Below, in pieces: positions 12,583-20,781 of a stretch of 40,530 nt of DNA. Every line of letters begins with the position of its first letter. Position 1 is the stretch's first letter. The notes beneath the pieces are model-generated. The model did no database searches and was not told the origin of the DNA. It saw only the letters and a program-made list of their open reading frames with translations. The stretch lies in IMG/VR virus record IMGVR_UViG_3300021960_000182, positions 1-40,530 of that record; one strand, given 5' to 3'. Both the position numbers and the translations under genes were made by a program. Source of the stretch: a virus.

Positions 12583-13863
12583 ATGACTTTGACCAAAGCA
12601 ACCTATTCAATGATTGACGGCGCTCCGGTCAATATCCTTGACTTTGGAGCAGACCCCACTGGTGTTGCAGACAGCACCGCAGCCATTCAAGCTGCTTTGG
12701 ATAGCGGCAAGCACGACATTTACGTTCCTGAAGGGACTTATTTGTTTTCAACGCTGACAGTAAATCAGAACACCCGCGTACATGGCGCAAGCACGCGCAC
12801 TTCAATCTTGAAGCATACTGGCGCTGGCGTCGCCATAACTTGCGTTCATTCTGGCGCGGTAGAGCCTGACGGTACTTCCGCGTATATTGAAAGCGGTTGG
12901 TTTGTTTTTGAAGACATAGAACTGTTCGCTAACGGGACTGTCGGTTTTGATGTAGGAAATACGCGTTCTAGCTACACAAACTGGAACCGCGTCTATATTC
13001 GGCATCGGCAAGACGGCGGAACTTATTTCCCCGGCTCCATAGCCATTCAATGCGACAACAATCCCGCAGGGCCAAATGACGCTACTTTTGTCGAAAAGCT
13101 GGATAAAGTTTTTATCCGTGGGTTTGAAACCGGGGTATTGTTAAACGCTACCGTCAATGCTTGGGAACTTAACCGAGTTTGGATGGTTGAGGTTAAAGAT
13201 CAAATTTCAATCAACTCCATGACAGGATTAAATGTCATAGGTTGCTATTTTGAAAGCGGTCTTGCCGGCGCGCGCGGAATTGTTTTTGGCGCTAACGGCG
13301 GCAACGGGGTAACGCTTCTCGGTTCTACGATTGAATTGACCAACTTGGGCGCAACCCAATACGCCTATGACTTTACGGCGGGTGGAACTTGGGAGCAGAT
13401 AACCGCGGTATCAGTGAAATATCTTATTGCTGGCGACGGTAACGGCGTAAATGCAAGGCGCATTAATGGCACCGCACCAGACACATTTATAGAACTTAAC
13501 CGTTCATATACTAGTGCAACCTATGGAACGGTTCCGATGCTTTGGGGTCCGGGCGTCGATGCGTCGATGCCGTTCCAGCTTCCGAATACAATCCGCGCCG
13601 GCGGCTTTCAACAAGGCCAAGGTAAAATTTTGTTGGGGCGCAACGACACTGACAGCGCCGATCTTGCTTTTGCGTATGATGCTACGTCAAACTGGAGCAT
13701 TACGAACAGCAATGATGTTAAATGGCTAACAGGTTCAGGTTCTCCGCAAAACGTTGTCACGGCGGCCCCCGGATCACTATACACAAATACTCAAGGCGGT
13801 TCGACCGTGACGCTTTGGGTAAAAGAAAGCGGCACGGGTAACACTGGCTGGGTTCAAAAGTAA
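12583..13863 (+). CDS. Second pectate-lyase-fold tailspike
   Basis: A 426-residue protein. A short N-terminal tag (MTLTKATYSMIDGAPVNILD) leads directly into F-G-A-D-P-T-G-V-A-D-S-T-A-A-I-Q-A-A-L and IYVPEGTYLFSTL, the pectate-lyase-3 signature, then a long beta-helix. It lacks the long head-binding domain of the first spike, so it may attach through that spike or the 262-aa protein. ATG 12583 is preferred over an in-frame TTG at 12565 inside the previous gene. Low GC throughout. A receptor-binding or depolymerase role is inferred from the fold. Confidence 0.85.
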   Translation: MTLTKATYSMIDGAPVNILDFGADPTGVADSTAAIQAALDSGKHDIYVPEGTYLFSTLTVNQNTRVHGASTRTSILKHTGAGVAITCVHSGAVEPDGTSAYIESGWFVFEDIELFANGTVGFDVGNTRSSYTNWNRVYIRHRQDGGTYFPGSIAIQCDNNPAGPNDATFVEKLDKVFIRGFETGVLLNATVNAWELNRVWMVEVKDQISINSMTGLNVIGCYFESGLAGARGIVFGANGGNGVTLLGSTIELTNLGATQYAYDFTAGGTWEQITAVSVKYLIAGDGNGVNARRINGTAPDTFIELNRSYTSATYGTVPMLWGPGVDASMPFQLPNTIRAGGFQQGQGKILLGRNDTDSADLAFAYDATSNWSITNSNDVKWLTGSGSPQNVVTAAPGSLYTNTQGGSTVTLWVKESGTGNTGWVQK

Positions 13864-13951
13864 CGATATTGCCAGTCTGCAACAAATGATGTAGTCTGGC
13901 CTTTAACCGTACTGATGCGGCACATCAGGTGACTTGAAAGGGTCAAAACAC

Positions 13952-14743
13952 ATGGACGAAAACGTCCCCATCGAAGCGGAAGTACCCGCGCCGGAACTGG
14001 ACACTACGGCGGCTCCAGAACCCGTTGAAACCGAAACGCCGGAAACGCCTGCCGAGCAGGAAGCGGCCAAAACCTTCACTCAAGAAGAACTGGACGCAAT
14101 TGTAGGCAAGCGACTTGCGAGAGAACAGCGCAAGTGGGAACGAGAGCAAGCCCAGCGGGCTGCGGAGATGGAGGCTAGGCAGGCGGCACAGCCGTCTTAC
14201 GATCTTTCACCCGAACAGTTTAACACCTACGAGGATTACGCCGAGGCTCTGGCCGAACGCAAAGCCGAAGAGTTGTTAGCTAAACGGGAAACCGCGCAGC
14301 AAGTGCAGGCGCTCCAAGAGCAGTATTACGAACGTGAAGAGACAGCGCGGGACAAGTACGACGATTTCGATCAGGTTGCTTATAACCCCAACCTTCCCGT
14401 CACGGAAATAATGGCTCAAAGCATACAGGCATCTGATGTTGGCCCCGACGTCCTTTATTGGCTAGGTTCCAACCCCAAAGAAGCCACACGCATTTCCCGC
14501 TTGAACCCGATCTTGCAGGCAAAAGAAATCGGAAAAATCGAAGCATCACTGTCTTCGGCACCGCCGGTTAGAAAATCTTCAACCGCCCCGGCACCGATTG
14601 CTCCTGTCACCCCCCGCGCATCTGGCGGGGCTGTGTACGATACTACCGACCCTCGCTCTGTGAAGAGCATGAGTACGTCGGAATGGATTGAAGCAGAAAG
14701 GCAGCGGCAAATTAAACGGTACGAGGCAATGCGTAACCGCTAA
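13952..14743 (+). CDS. Scaffolding protein
   Basis: A 263-residue protein (P22 gp8 is 303) directly before the coat gene. Very acidic, proline-rich start (residues 1-45), then a long charged helix or coiled coil (FTQEELDAIVGKRLAREQRK at about 44-63, continuing with many E, Q, A and R), and a basic C-terminus (WIEAERQRQIKRYEAMRNR). This arrangement is that of internal scaffolds whose basic C-terminal helix binds coat protein. ATG 13952 is preferred over an in-frame TTG at 13934. It would be lost from the head before DNA entry. Confidence 0.85.
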   Translation: MDENVPIEAEVPAPELDTTAAPEPVETETPETPAEQEAAKTFTQEELDAIVGKRLAREQRKWEREQAQRAAEMEARQAAQPSYDLSPEQFNTYEDYAEALAERKAEELLAKRETAQQVQALQEQYYEREETARDKYDDFDQVAYNPNLPVTEIMAQSIQASDVGPDVLYWLGSNPKEATRISRLNPILQAKEIGKIEASLSSAPPVRKSSTAPAPIAPVTPRASGGAVYDTTDPRSVKSMSTSEWIEAERQRQIKRYEAMRNR

Positions 14744-14758
14744 TTTGGGAACATTACC

Positions 14759-15967
14759 ATGTCTAACTCAATTCTTACTATCGACATGATCACGCGGAAG
14801 GCTCTCGAAATTCTTGAGAACAACCTCGTGCTCACCCGCAACGTAAACCGCCAGTACGACGACAGCTTTGCCGTCGAAGGTGCCAAGATCGGCTCGACCC
14901 TGCGTATCCGTCTGCCTGACCGTGCGCTCGTCACCGACGGCGCTGCGCTTCAGGTGCAGGATGACAACGAGCAGTACACCACACTGACCGTTGCCAGCCA
15001 GAAGCACATTGGCGTCAACTTCACCACTGCTGAATTGACCATGCAGTTGGACGACTTCGCCGAGCGCGTTCTCAAGCCGCGTATTTCGCAGCTTGCATCG
15101 AGCATCGACGCGGACGTCGCAAATGCGTTCAAGACCGTCGGTAACTCGGTCGGCACCCCCGGCACCACTCCTTCGACTTCGGCCGTGCTGCTTGCAGCCC
15201 AGCAGAAGCTGAACGAGAACGCCGCTGTGATGTCGCCGCGCTATGCGACCGTCAACCCGGCCGCTAACGCCGGTCTGGTCGAAGGCATGAAGGGTCTGTT
15301 CAATCCGACTGACACCATCAGCAAGCAGTTCAAAAACGGCCTGATGGGCACTGGCGTGCTTGGTTTTGAAGAAATCAACATGTCGCAGTCGATCAAGCAG
15401 TTCACCTGCGGTACCCGCGACGCCACCGGCGGTTCGACTTCGGCGGCTGTCACCACTGAAGGTGCTACCACCATCGCTATCACCGGCGCTGGTAACAACG
15501 ACACCATCAAGGCTGGCGACGTATTCACCGTTGCCGACTGCTATGCTGTCAACCCGCAGACCCGTGAAAGCACTGGTTCACTGTTCCAGTTCGTCGCGCT
15601 TGCTGACGTCACGCTGAACGGCTCTGGTGCCGGTAACGTCACTGTGGCTCCGATTTATTCGGCAGGCCACGCGCTTGCTACTGTCGACGCTCTTCCGGGC
15701 AACAGCAAAGCAGTCGTGTTCGTCGGCGCTTCGGGCAGCCAGTATCCGCAGAACCTCGTGTACCACAAGGACGCGATCACTTTCGCCACCGCCGACCTTC
15801 TGCTTCCGCAGGGCGTCGACATGGCGTCGCGTCAGGTCCACAATGGCATCAGCCTGCGCGTTGTTCGTCAGTACGACATCAACAACGACCGTATGCCCTG
15901 CCGTATCGACGTTCTGTACGGTTACAGCACCATCCGTCCGCAGATGGCTTGCCGTCTCTGGGGCTAA
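14759..15967 (+). CDS. Major capsid protein, P22 coat (gp5)-like
   Basis: A 402-residue coat protein (P22 gp5 is 430). The N-terminus (LTIDMITRKALEILENNLVL, VNRQYDDSFA, KIGSTLRIRLP) and HIGVNFTTAELTMQLDDFAE followed by RVLKPRISQLASSIDADVAN match the P22 coat family. The HK97-type fold with an inserted Ig-like domain is expected; the region around 215-300, rich in T, G and A, may be that insertion. Codon use is GC-rich and regular, as for a highly expressed gene. A UUCG hairpin follows. Confidence 0.95.
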   Translation: MSNSILTIDMITRKALEILENNLVLTRNVNRQYDDSFAVEGAKIGSTLRIRLPDRALVTDGAALQVQDDNEQYTTLTVASQKHIGVNFTTAELTMQLDDFAERVLKPRISQLASSIDADVANAFKTVGNSVGTPGTTPSTSAVLLAAQQKLNENAAVMSPRYATVNPAANAGLVEGMKGLFNPTDTISKQFKNGLMGTGVLGFEEINMSQSIKQFTCGTRDATGGSTSAAVTTEGATTIAITGAGNNDTIKAGDVFTVADCYAVNPQTRESTGSLFQFVALADVTLNGSGAGNVTVAPIYSAGHALATVDALPGNSKAVVFVGASGSQYPQNLVYHKDAITFATADLLLPQGVDMASRQVHNGISLRVVRQYDINNDRMPCRIDVLYGYSTIRPQMACRLWG

Positions 15968-15976
15968 TCCAATCAC

Positions 15977-16006
15977 GGCTCCCGGTTCGCCGGGGGCCAA
16001 GTTTTT
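15977..16006 (+). terminator. UUCG-capped hairpin with T-run after the coat gene
   Basis: GGCTCCCGG (15977-15985) pairs with CCGGGGGCC (15990-15998) with one G-U pair, across a TTCG loop; AAGTTTTT follows. It can act as a partial terminator and as a 3' stabiliser for coat mRNA. First of three such hairpins. Confidence 0.75.
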
Positions 16007-16020
16007 GAAAGGTTATTATC

Positions 16021-16428
16021 ATGGCTCTTCCTAATGGTGCTGGTGGATACCAGCTTGGCGACGGCAACCTCACAGAAGCCGTTCTTGGCGTGCAGTCAAT
16101 CCCCACTTCGCTGACTGCCGACACTACACTGACCGCAGCCCAGATGGCTGTTGGTCTGGTTGTTTGCGCAAAAGCAAGCGACGCGACGCTGACCGTCACG
16201 ACCGCTACGGGCGCACAGCTTGATGCTGCTATCCCGTCGGCCAAGGTCGGTTCGTCGTTTAACTTGACGATCTGCAACAACAACAACTCCGGTTCGTCTT
16301 CGACCGTCCCGGTTACTGCCGGTACGGGCATCACGGTTTACGGCTCTGTCACGGTGCCGCGCTTCGGTGCGTACACCTACAAGTTTGTCAAAACCGGCGA
16401 TGCAACTTGGTCGGCGTTCCTGATGTAA
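16021..16428 (+). CDS. Probable minor capsid or decoration protein (135 aa)
   Basis: A 135-residue beta-rich, low-charge protein (MALPNGAGGYQLGDGNLTEA at the start; VPRFGAYTYKFVKTGDATWS near the end). AAAGG precedes the ATG. Position directly after the coat gene and between two hairpins, with regular GC-rich codons, suggests abundant synthesis, as for a decoration protein. No specific family recognised. Confidence 0.75.
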   Translation: MALPNGAGGYQLGDGNLTEAVLGVQSIPTSLTADTTLTAAQMAVGLVVCAKASDATLTVTTATGAQLDAAIPSAKVGSSFNLTICNNNNSGSSSTVPVTAGTGITVYGSVTVPRFGAYTYKFVKTGDATWSAFLM

Positions 16429-16435
16429 TAGGTCT

Positions 16436-16457
16436 TGCGCCAGCTTCGGCTGGCGCA
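16436..16457 (+). terminator. Second UUCG-capped hairpin
   Basis: TGCGCCAGC (16436-16444) and GCTGGCGCA (16449-16457) form a perfect 9-bp stem with a TTCG loop, followed by GCCTTTTAAGG. The T-run is short and overlaps the ribosome site region of the next gene, so it is more likely a partial terminator or mRNA-end stabiliser than a full stop. Confidence 0.6.
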
Positions 16458-16478
16458 GCCTTTTAAGGAGTTTTTTCT

Positions 16479-16772
16479 ATGGCTAATAGCAAACCAATCG
16501 GCGTTGCATATGAGGATCAGTACCTCGACGGTGCTACCATCGCCAATCCGGTCTACACCGCCAAGGGTGCTGCGCTCACCGCGCAGCTTACGTCGATCAC
16601 TTCCACCGCGCCCGGCACGCCGGATTACGCAATTCAGGATTTGGTTAACACAAGCGCCTACGGCTTCGTAACCAAAGACGAAGGCAACACTGTTCTGTCA
16701 GTTATCGCCAACCTTCAAACCCGCGTTGCGCAGCTTGAAAGCCGCCTGCAAGCCCTTGGCTTGATCGCGTAA
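16479..16772 (+). CDS. Probable virion protein (97 aa)
   Basis: A 97-residue protein starting MANSKPIGVAYEDQYLDGAT. Residues 70-95 form a likely coiled-coil helix (VLSVIANLQTRVAQLESRLQ). AAGGAG precedes the ATG. Placement among coat-proximal genes suggests a structural role. Family not recognised. Confidence 0.75.
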   Translation: MANSKPIGVAYEDQYLDGATIANPVYTAKGAALTAQLTSITSTAPGTPDYAIQDLVNTSAYGFVTKDEGNTVLSVIANLQTRVAQLESRLQALGLIA

Positions 16773-16776
16773 TAGT

Positions 16777-16796
16777 GGGCGGCCTTCGGGCCGTCC
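16777..16796 (+). terminator. Third UUCG-capped hairpin
   Basis: GGGCGGCC (16777-16784) pairs with GGCCGTCC (16789-16796) through one G-U pair, across a TTCG loop, then CATTTCAGGAG. There is almost no T-run, so transcript stabilisation or processing is more likely than termination. Confidence 0.5.
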
Positions 16797-16811
16797 ATTT
16801 CAGGAGATTTT

Positions 16812-17027
16812 ATGGCTGTTATCTATCTTGTGCACCCACGGCACGGCGCAAAAGTCGCTATTTCGGAAGAAGAAGCGAATTATGATGAAATGTTTGGCTG
16901 GGAGCGTTATGATCCTACCACGCCGCAAGCAGTGGTGGAGACAAGCGAAGACGAGGATGAAAGCCCCGTCAACGTGATGGTGGAGCCTAAGCGCCGGGGA
17001 CGCCGCCGCGCACCGCAGGAAGACTAA
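16812..17027 (+). CDS. Small acidic-then-basic protein (71 aa)
   Basis: Residues 1-40 form a small fold (MAVIYLVHPRHGAKVAISEE, YDEMFGWERYDP); an acidic linker (ETSEDEDES) follows, then a basic tail (EPKRRGRRRAPQED). CAGGAG precedes the ATG. The N-terminal pattern (HP.HG.K.A...EA..D...GW) recurs in small phage genes beside the coat gene. Function unknown. Confidence 0.75.
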   Translation: MAVIYLVHPRHGAKVAISEEEANYDEMFGWERYDPTTPQAVVETSEDEDESPVNVMVEPKRRGRRRAPQED

Positions 17028-17030
17028 GCG

Positions 17031-17741
17031 ATGGCAACCGCCGGCGACATCATAAACGGTTCTCTACGGCTTCTGGGCGTTCTGGCTGAAGGCGAAGTGC
17101 CGTCGGCGGAAACGTCGCAAGACGCCTTGAACGCCATGAACCAGATGATTGATAGCTGGAACACAGAGCGGCTGTCAGTCTTCTCCACACAGGACCAAGT
17201 GTTTATTTGGCCGGCGGGGCAACTTAACCGCACGCTTGGCCCTACCGGCGACTTCGTCGGCAACCGCCCCGTCCTGCTGGACGACGCTACCTATTTCAAA
17301 GACCCCGGCACCGGTGTCAGCTACGGCATCAAGTTCATTAACCAGCAGCAGTATGACGGCATCGCGGTCAAGACCGTGACGTCTACATACCCGCAGGTGA
17401 TCTTCGTCAACAACACATTCCCTGACGTCGATATGTTCATCTACCCGCGCCCTACGCGCGATCTGGAATGGCATTTCATCTCTGTCGAAGAGTTGACGAA
17501 GCCCGCGACGCTGGCGACCACGCTGGCTTTTCCGCCGGGCTATCTGCGCGCCTTCCGCTACAATCTGGCTTGCGAGATGGCACCGGAGTTTGGCATCGAG
17601 CCTTCGCCGCAGGTGCGCCGCATAGCCATGTCGGCCAAGCGCAACATCAAGCGCATCAATAACCCCGACGACATCATGTCCATGCCCTACAGCCTTGTGG
17701 CCACCCGCCAGAGGTTTAACGTCTACGCGGGTAACTACTAA
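17031..17741 (+). CDS. Head-to-tail adaptor, P22 gp4-like
   Basis: A 236-residue protein; P22 gp4 is 166. The N-terminus, ATAGDIINGSLRLLGVLAEG then SAETSQDALNAMNQMIDSWN, is typical of the gp4/tail-accessory family, and the C-terminal helix region contains FPPGYLRAFRYNLACEMAPE. Twelve copies are expected beneath the portal, closing the channel after packaging and receiving the gp10-like protein. The extra length is a middle beta-rich insertion (residues 65-140). Ends one base into the next gene. Confidence 0.9.
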   Translation: MATAGDIINGSLRLLGVLAEGEVPSAETSQDALNAMNQMIDSWNTERLSVFSTQDQVFIWPAGQLNRTLGPTGDFVGNRPVLLDDATYFKDPGTGVSYGIKFINQQQYDGIAVKTVTSTYPQVIFVNNTFPDVDMFIYPRPTRDLEWHFISVEELTKPATLATTLAFPPGYLRAFRYNLACEMAPEFGIEPSPQVRRIAMSAKRNIKRINNPDDIMSMPYSLVATRQRFNVYAGNY

Positions 17742-19171
17742 TGAAAACGCCGATCTTAGGGTCGGCGTATGTCGCTCGAAGCGTCAACGCCGCCGACAAC
17801 CGCATGGTCAACCTGTTCCCGGAAATCGTGCCGGAAGGCGGCAAAGAGCCTGCCTTCTTGCAGCGCGCTCCCGGCCTGACACGGCTGGCGACGGTCGGCA
17901 TCGGCCCTATTCGCGGCGAATGGCAGTTTGGCAATTACGGCTATGTCGTGTCCGGCCCGACGCTCTTCCAGATCGACAGCAACTGGAACGCCGTTGCTAA
18001 AGGCACTGTAGCGGGCACCGGGCCTGTCAGCATGGCTGACAACGGCACGCAGCTATTCATCGCCGCTAACCCGCAGGGTTATATCTACAACGTCAACACT
18101 GACGTGTTTCAGCAGATCACCGACCCCGACTTCCCCGGCGCGGTGACGGTCGGCTACATCGACGGCTATTTTGTATTCAACGAGCCTAACAGCCAGAAAA
18201 TCTGGGTGACGCAGTTGCTGGACGGCACCAGCGTCGACCCGCTGGATTTTGCCAGCGCCGAAGGCAACCCTGACAACGTCGTCGCTATCTTTGTCGATCA
18301 CCGCGAGGTCTGGGTGTACGGCACCAACTCGACCGAAGTCTGGTATAACGCTGGACTGCTCGACTTCCCGCTGGCGCGCATCCAAGGTGCGTTTAACGAA
18401 CTAGGCTGCGCAGCACCCTACAGCATTGCCAAGATGGATAACCAGATTTACTGGCTGGGTAAAGACGCTCGTGGTCAGGGTATGGTTTACCGGGCCGCCG
18501 GATATATCGGCCAGCGCATCTCGACGCACGCTATTGAATGGCAGTTGCAGGAATATGCCGATCTGTCGGATGCTGTGGGCTACACCTACCAGCAAGACGG
18601 CCATAGCTTCTACGTACTTAATTTCCCGACTGCTAACACGACATGGGTATTCGATGTCGCCACCGGCGCATGGCACGAACGCGCGTCGTTCGAGAACGGC
18701 CAGTTCAACCGTCATCGTGGCAACTGCCAGATGTTCTTCAACGGTCAGAACGTTATCGGCGACTACCAGAACGGCAAAATCTACAAGTTTGACCTTGAGA
18801 CATATTCCGACGACGGTCAGGCGCAAAAGTGGCTACGCTCGTGGCGCGCGCTACCGACCGGCGCAAACAACCTAGCCCGTACCATCCAACACTCGATGCA
18901 GCTTGACTGCGAGACGGGCGTCGGCCTCAACACGGGGCAGGGCAGCAATCCGCAGGTCATGCTGCGCTGGTCCGACGATGGCGGCCATACATGGTCGAAC
19001 GAGCATTGGAAGTCGATGGGTCGCATCGGCCGGTCCGGCTACCGCACGATCTGGCGTCGCCTTGGCGCGACAATGAAAATCCGTGACCGCGTTTACGAAG
19101 TGTCCGGCACAGACCCCGTCCGTATCTACATCATGGGTGCTGAACTGCTTCTTGGTGGGACGAACGCCTGA
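17741..19171 (+). CDS. Packaged DNA stabilisation protein, P22 gp10-like
   Basis: A 476-residue protein (P22 gp10 is 472). The N-terminus, GSAYVARSVNAADNRMVNLF then PEIVPEGGKEPAFLQRAPGL, is the hallmark of the family. The rest is a beta-rich propeller-like fold with repeats such as DGYFVFNEPNSQKIWVT. Six copies are expected to form the hub holding spikes and needle. It begins on the last base of the gp4-like gene and ends on the first base of the next (ATGATGG-type overlaps). Confidence 0.95.
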   Translation: MKTPILGSAYVARSVNAADNRMVNLFPEIVPEGGKEPAFLQRAPGLTRLATVGIGPIRGEWQFGNYGYVVSGPTLFQIDSNWNAVAKGTVAGTGPVSMADNGTQLFIAANPQGYIYNVNTDVFQQITDPDFPGAVTVGYIDGYFVFNEPNSQKIWVTQLLDGTSVDPLDFASAEGNPDNVVAIFVDHREVWVYGTNSTEVWYNAGLLDFPLARIQGAFNELGCAAPYSIAKMDNQIYWLGKDARGQGMVYRAAGYIGQRISTHAIEWQLQEYADLSDAVGYTYQQDGHSFYVLNFPTANTTWVFDVATGAWHERASFENGQFNRHRGNCQMFFNGQNVIGDYQNGKIYKFDLETYSDDGQAQKWLRSWRALPTGANNLARTIQHSMQLDCETGVGLNTGQGSNPQVMLRWSDDGGHTWSNEHWKSMGRIGRSGYRTIWRRLGATMKIRDRVYEVSGTDPVRIYIMGAELLLGGTNA

Positions 19172-20010
19172 TGGTTGCGATTACCAACCCTACACAGCTA
19201 ACGCCGCCGCGCGTTGACCTTCTCGACCCGCGTACCGGCGCGATTAGCCGTGAATGGTATCGGTTCTTCCTGTCGCTGCTGACGGCGACGCAGACCACGC
19301 AGGCCGAGACGGAACTGTCGCCGGACGTCAACGCGCTGTTGGCGTCTTATGACGCGGTGTTCGCTGACGCTGTGCAGGGTCTGGAAAGCGCACCAGACAG
19401 CGGTGCGGCCGAAGTGGACGCTAAGGTTGACGCACTGGCGCAGGCGGCTGGCGTCACACCGACGGCCGCCAGCGAGAGCGAGATTGCTGACATCCAGACG
19501 CAGCTACAGGCGCTGGCGCTGTCGCCGCCACCCAAGGAATTTATCGTACCCCGCTACGGATCGTTCTACGACACGACCGACCAGACAGCCGCTGTCATCA
19601 ACACGGCCTACGGGATGACGTTTAACACGACCGATCTGTCTTTCGGCGTGACTATCGGCTCTCCGACGTCGCGGGTCTACGTCGACCGCGCTAATACCTA
19701 CAACATTCAGTTCTCCGCGCAGTTCATCAACACCGGCGGCGGCGCAAACCGCGTCTGGATTTGGCTTCGCAAAAACGGCACGGACATCGCCCAGAGCGCG
19801 ACGGTCATCCGCATACAAGGCAACAACACAGAGAATGTCGCAGCATGGAATTTTCTGCTACAGATGAACGCAGGCGATTATTTTGAATTGATGTGGGAAG
19901 TGGATAGTACCAACATTTCGCTGCACGCAGACCCAGCGACGGCTGTCCATCCGGCTGTCCCATCAATCATTTTGACCGTGACTGATAATGTGAGTTCTTT
20001 GGAGGTTTAA
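19171..20010 (+). CDS. Tail needle protein with C-terminal knob (gp26 position)
   Basis: A 279-residue protein in the P22 gp26 slot (gp26 is 233). Residues 1-32 are a conserved start (PTQLTPPRVDLLDPRTGAIS, REWYRFFLSLL), residues about 48-118 are helical and coiled-coil-like, and residues 125-279 form a beta-rich domain (YGSFYDTTDQTA, YNIQFSAQFIN, WIWLRKNGTDI, GDYFELMWEV) resembling a TNF/C1q-like jelly-roll knob, as in the Sf6 needle tip. It would plug the channel and touch the cell envelope first. Fold assignment is by eye. Confidence 0.75.
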   Translation: MVAITNPTQLTPPRVDLLDPRTGAISREWYRFFLSLLTATQTTQAETELSPDVNALLASYDAVFADAVQGLESAPDSGAAEVDAKVDALAQAAGVTPTAASESEIADIQTQLQALALSPPPKEFIVPRYGSFYDTTDQTAAVINTAYGMTFNTTDLSFGVTIGSPTSRVYVDRANTYNIQFSAQFINTGGGANRVWIWLRKNGTDIAQSATVIRIQGNNTENVAAWNFLLQMNAGDYFELMWEVDSTNISLHADPATAVHPAVPSIILTVTDNVSSLEV

Positions 20011-20011
20011 C

Positions 20012-20347
20012 ATGGCCGTAAATATCAGCAACATCATTCCGGCGAAGACCGCCGAGAACAGCCAGACCACGCAGTACACGTCGGCTGGCGTGCAGACGAT
20101 CATCGACAAGTTTACGGCGACCAATTACAGCGCAAGCGCCGCGACGATCAGCGTCAACCTTGTCACGGCGGCGGGCAGCGCTGGCAACGATAACCTGATC
20201 GTTAAGACAAAGACGCTTCAGCCGTCCGAGACATATACCTTCCCCGAACTGGTCGGCCACGTCATTCCGAATAACGGCTTTATCTCGACCATCGCCGGTA
20301 CGGCGTCTGCGATTAACATCCGCGCGTCAGGCCGACTGGTCAGCTAA
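20012..20347 (+). CDS. Probable virion protein (111 aa)
   Basis: A 111-residue beta-rich protein (MAVNISNIIPAKTAENSQTT, ITVNL-like strands, KTLQPSETYTFPELVGHVIP). AGGTTTAAC lies just upstream. The layout resembles small trimer-forming tail proteins, and the G-H-V-I-P-N-N-G-F segment looks conserved. It lies between needle and gp14-like genes. Exact role unknown. Confidence 0.75.
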   Translation: MAVNISNIIPAKTAENSQTTQYTSAGVQTIIDKFTATNYSASAATISVNLVTAAGSAGNDNLIVKTKTLQPSETYTFPELVGHVIPNNGFISTIAGTASAINIRASGRLVS

Positions 20348-20781
20348 TGCTAGAGCGGTGCTTCGATGTGGAGCGCATAAACGCGGTGGGTAACCATCCG
20401 GACGTGCGTCCCTTCATCGGCCCCGCATCGCTTGGCGAACTGGACTTCACCGACGCTATCGCCGACGAGAAGAACTGGTTTTTAATGGGGGAGCATGGCG
20501 GGTATGTGCTGGCTTGGTCAGCGCCCGCCGTGCACGAGGTTCACGTTATGGTATTGCCGGAAGGGCGCGGCGCATGGGCCGCCCAAGCCCGACAATTTAC
20601 CATAGACTACGCGATAGATAAAGGTGTAGAAATGCTTTGGGCGCGCATTTCGCCTGCCGCGCGTAGCGTAGCACTTTATGCACGCCGAGGGGGTATGCAA
20701 CCGACGGGCGAAATGATATACACTTTAGGGACCGCATACGACCTGTATAGGATGGAGTTGCCAAAATGCCGCCAGCAATAG
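20347..20781 (+). CDS. GNAT-fold-like protein in the P22 gp14 position (144 aa)
   Basis: A 144-residue protein with an acetyltransferase-like order: hydrophobic strands (WFLMGEHGGYVLAWS, VHEVHVMVLPEGRGAWAAQA), a helix (DYAIDKGVEMLWARI) and S-V-A-L-Y-A-R-R-G-G-M, the end of many GNAT folds. P22 gp14 (172 residues, DUF2824) occupies the same slot just before the ejection genes and is needed for particle assembly. The acetyl-CoA loop looks degenerate (PEGRGAWAA), so enzyme activity is uncertain. Confidence 0.75.
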   Translation: MLERCFDVERINAVGNHPDVRPFIGPASLGELDFTDAIADEKNWFLMGEHGGYVLAWSAPAVHEVHVMVLPEGRGAWAAQARQFTIDYAIDKGVEMLWARISPAARSVALYARRGGMQPTGEMIYTLGTAYDLYRMELPKCRQQ

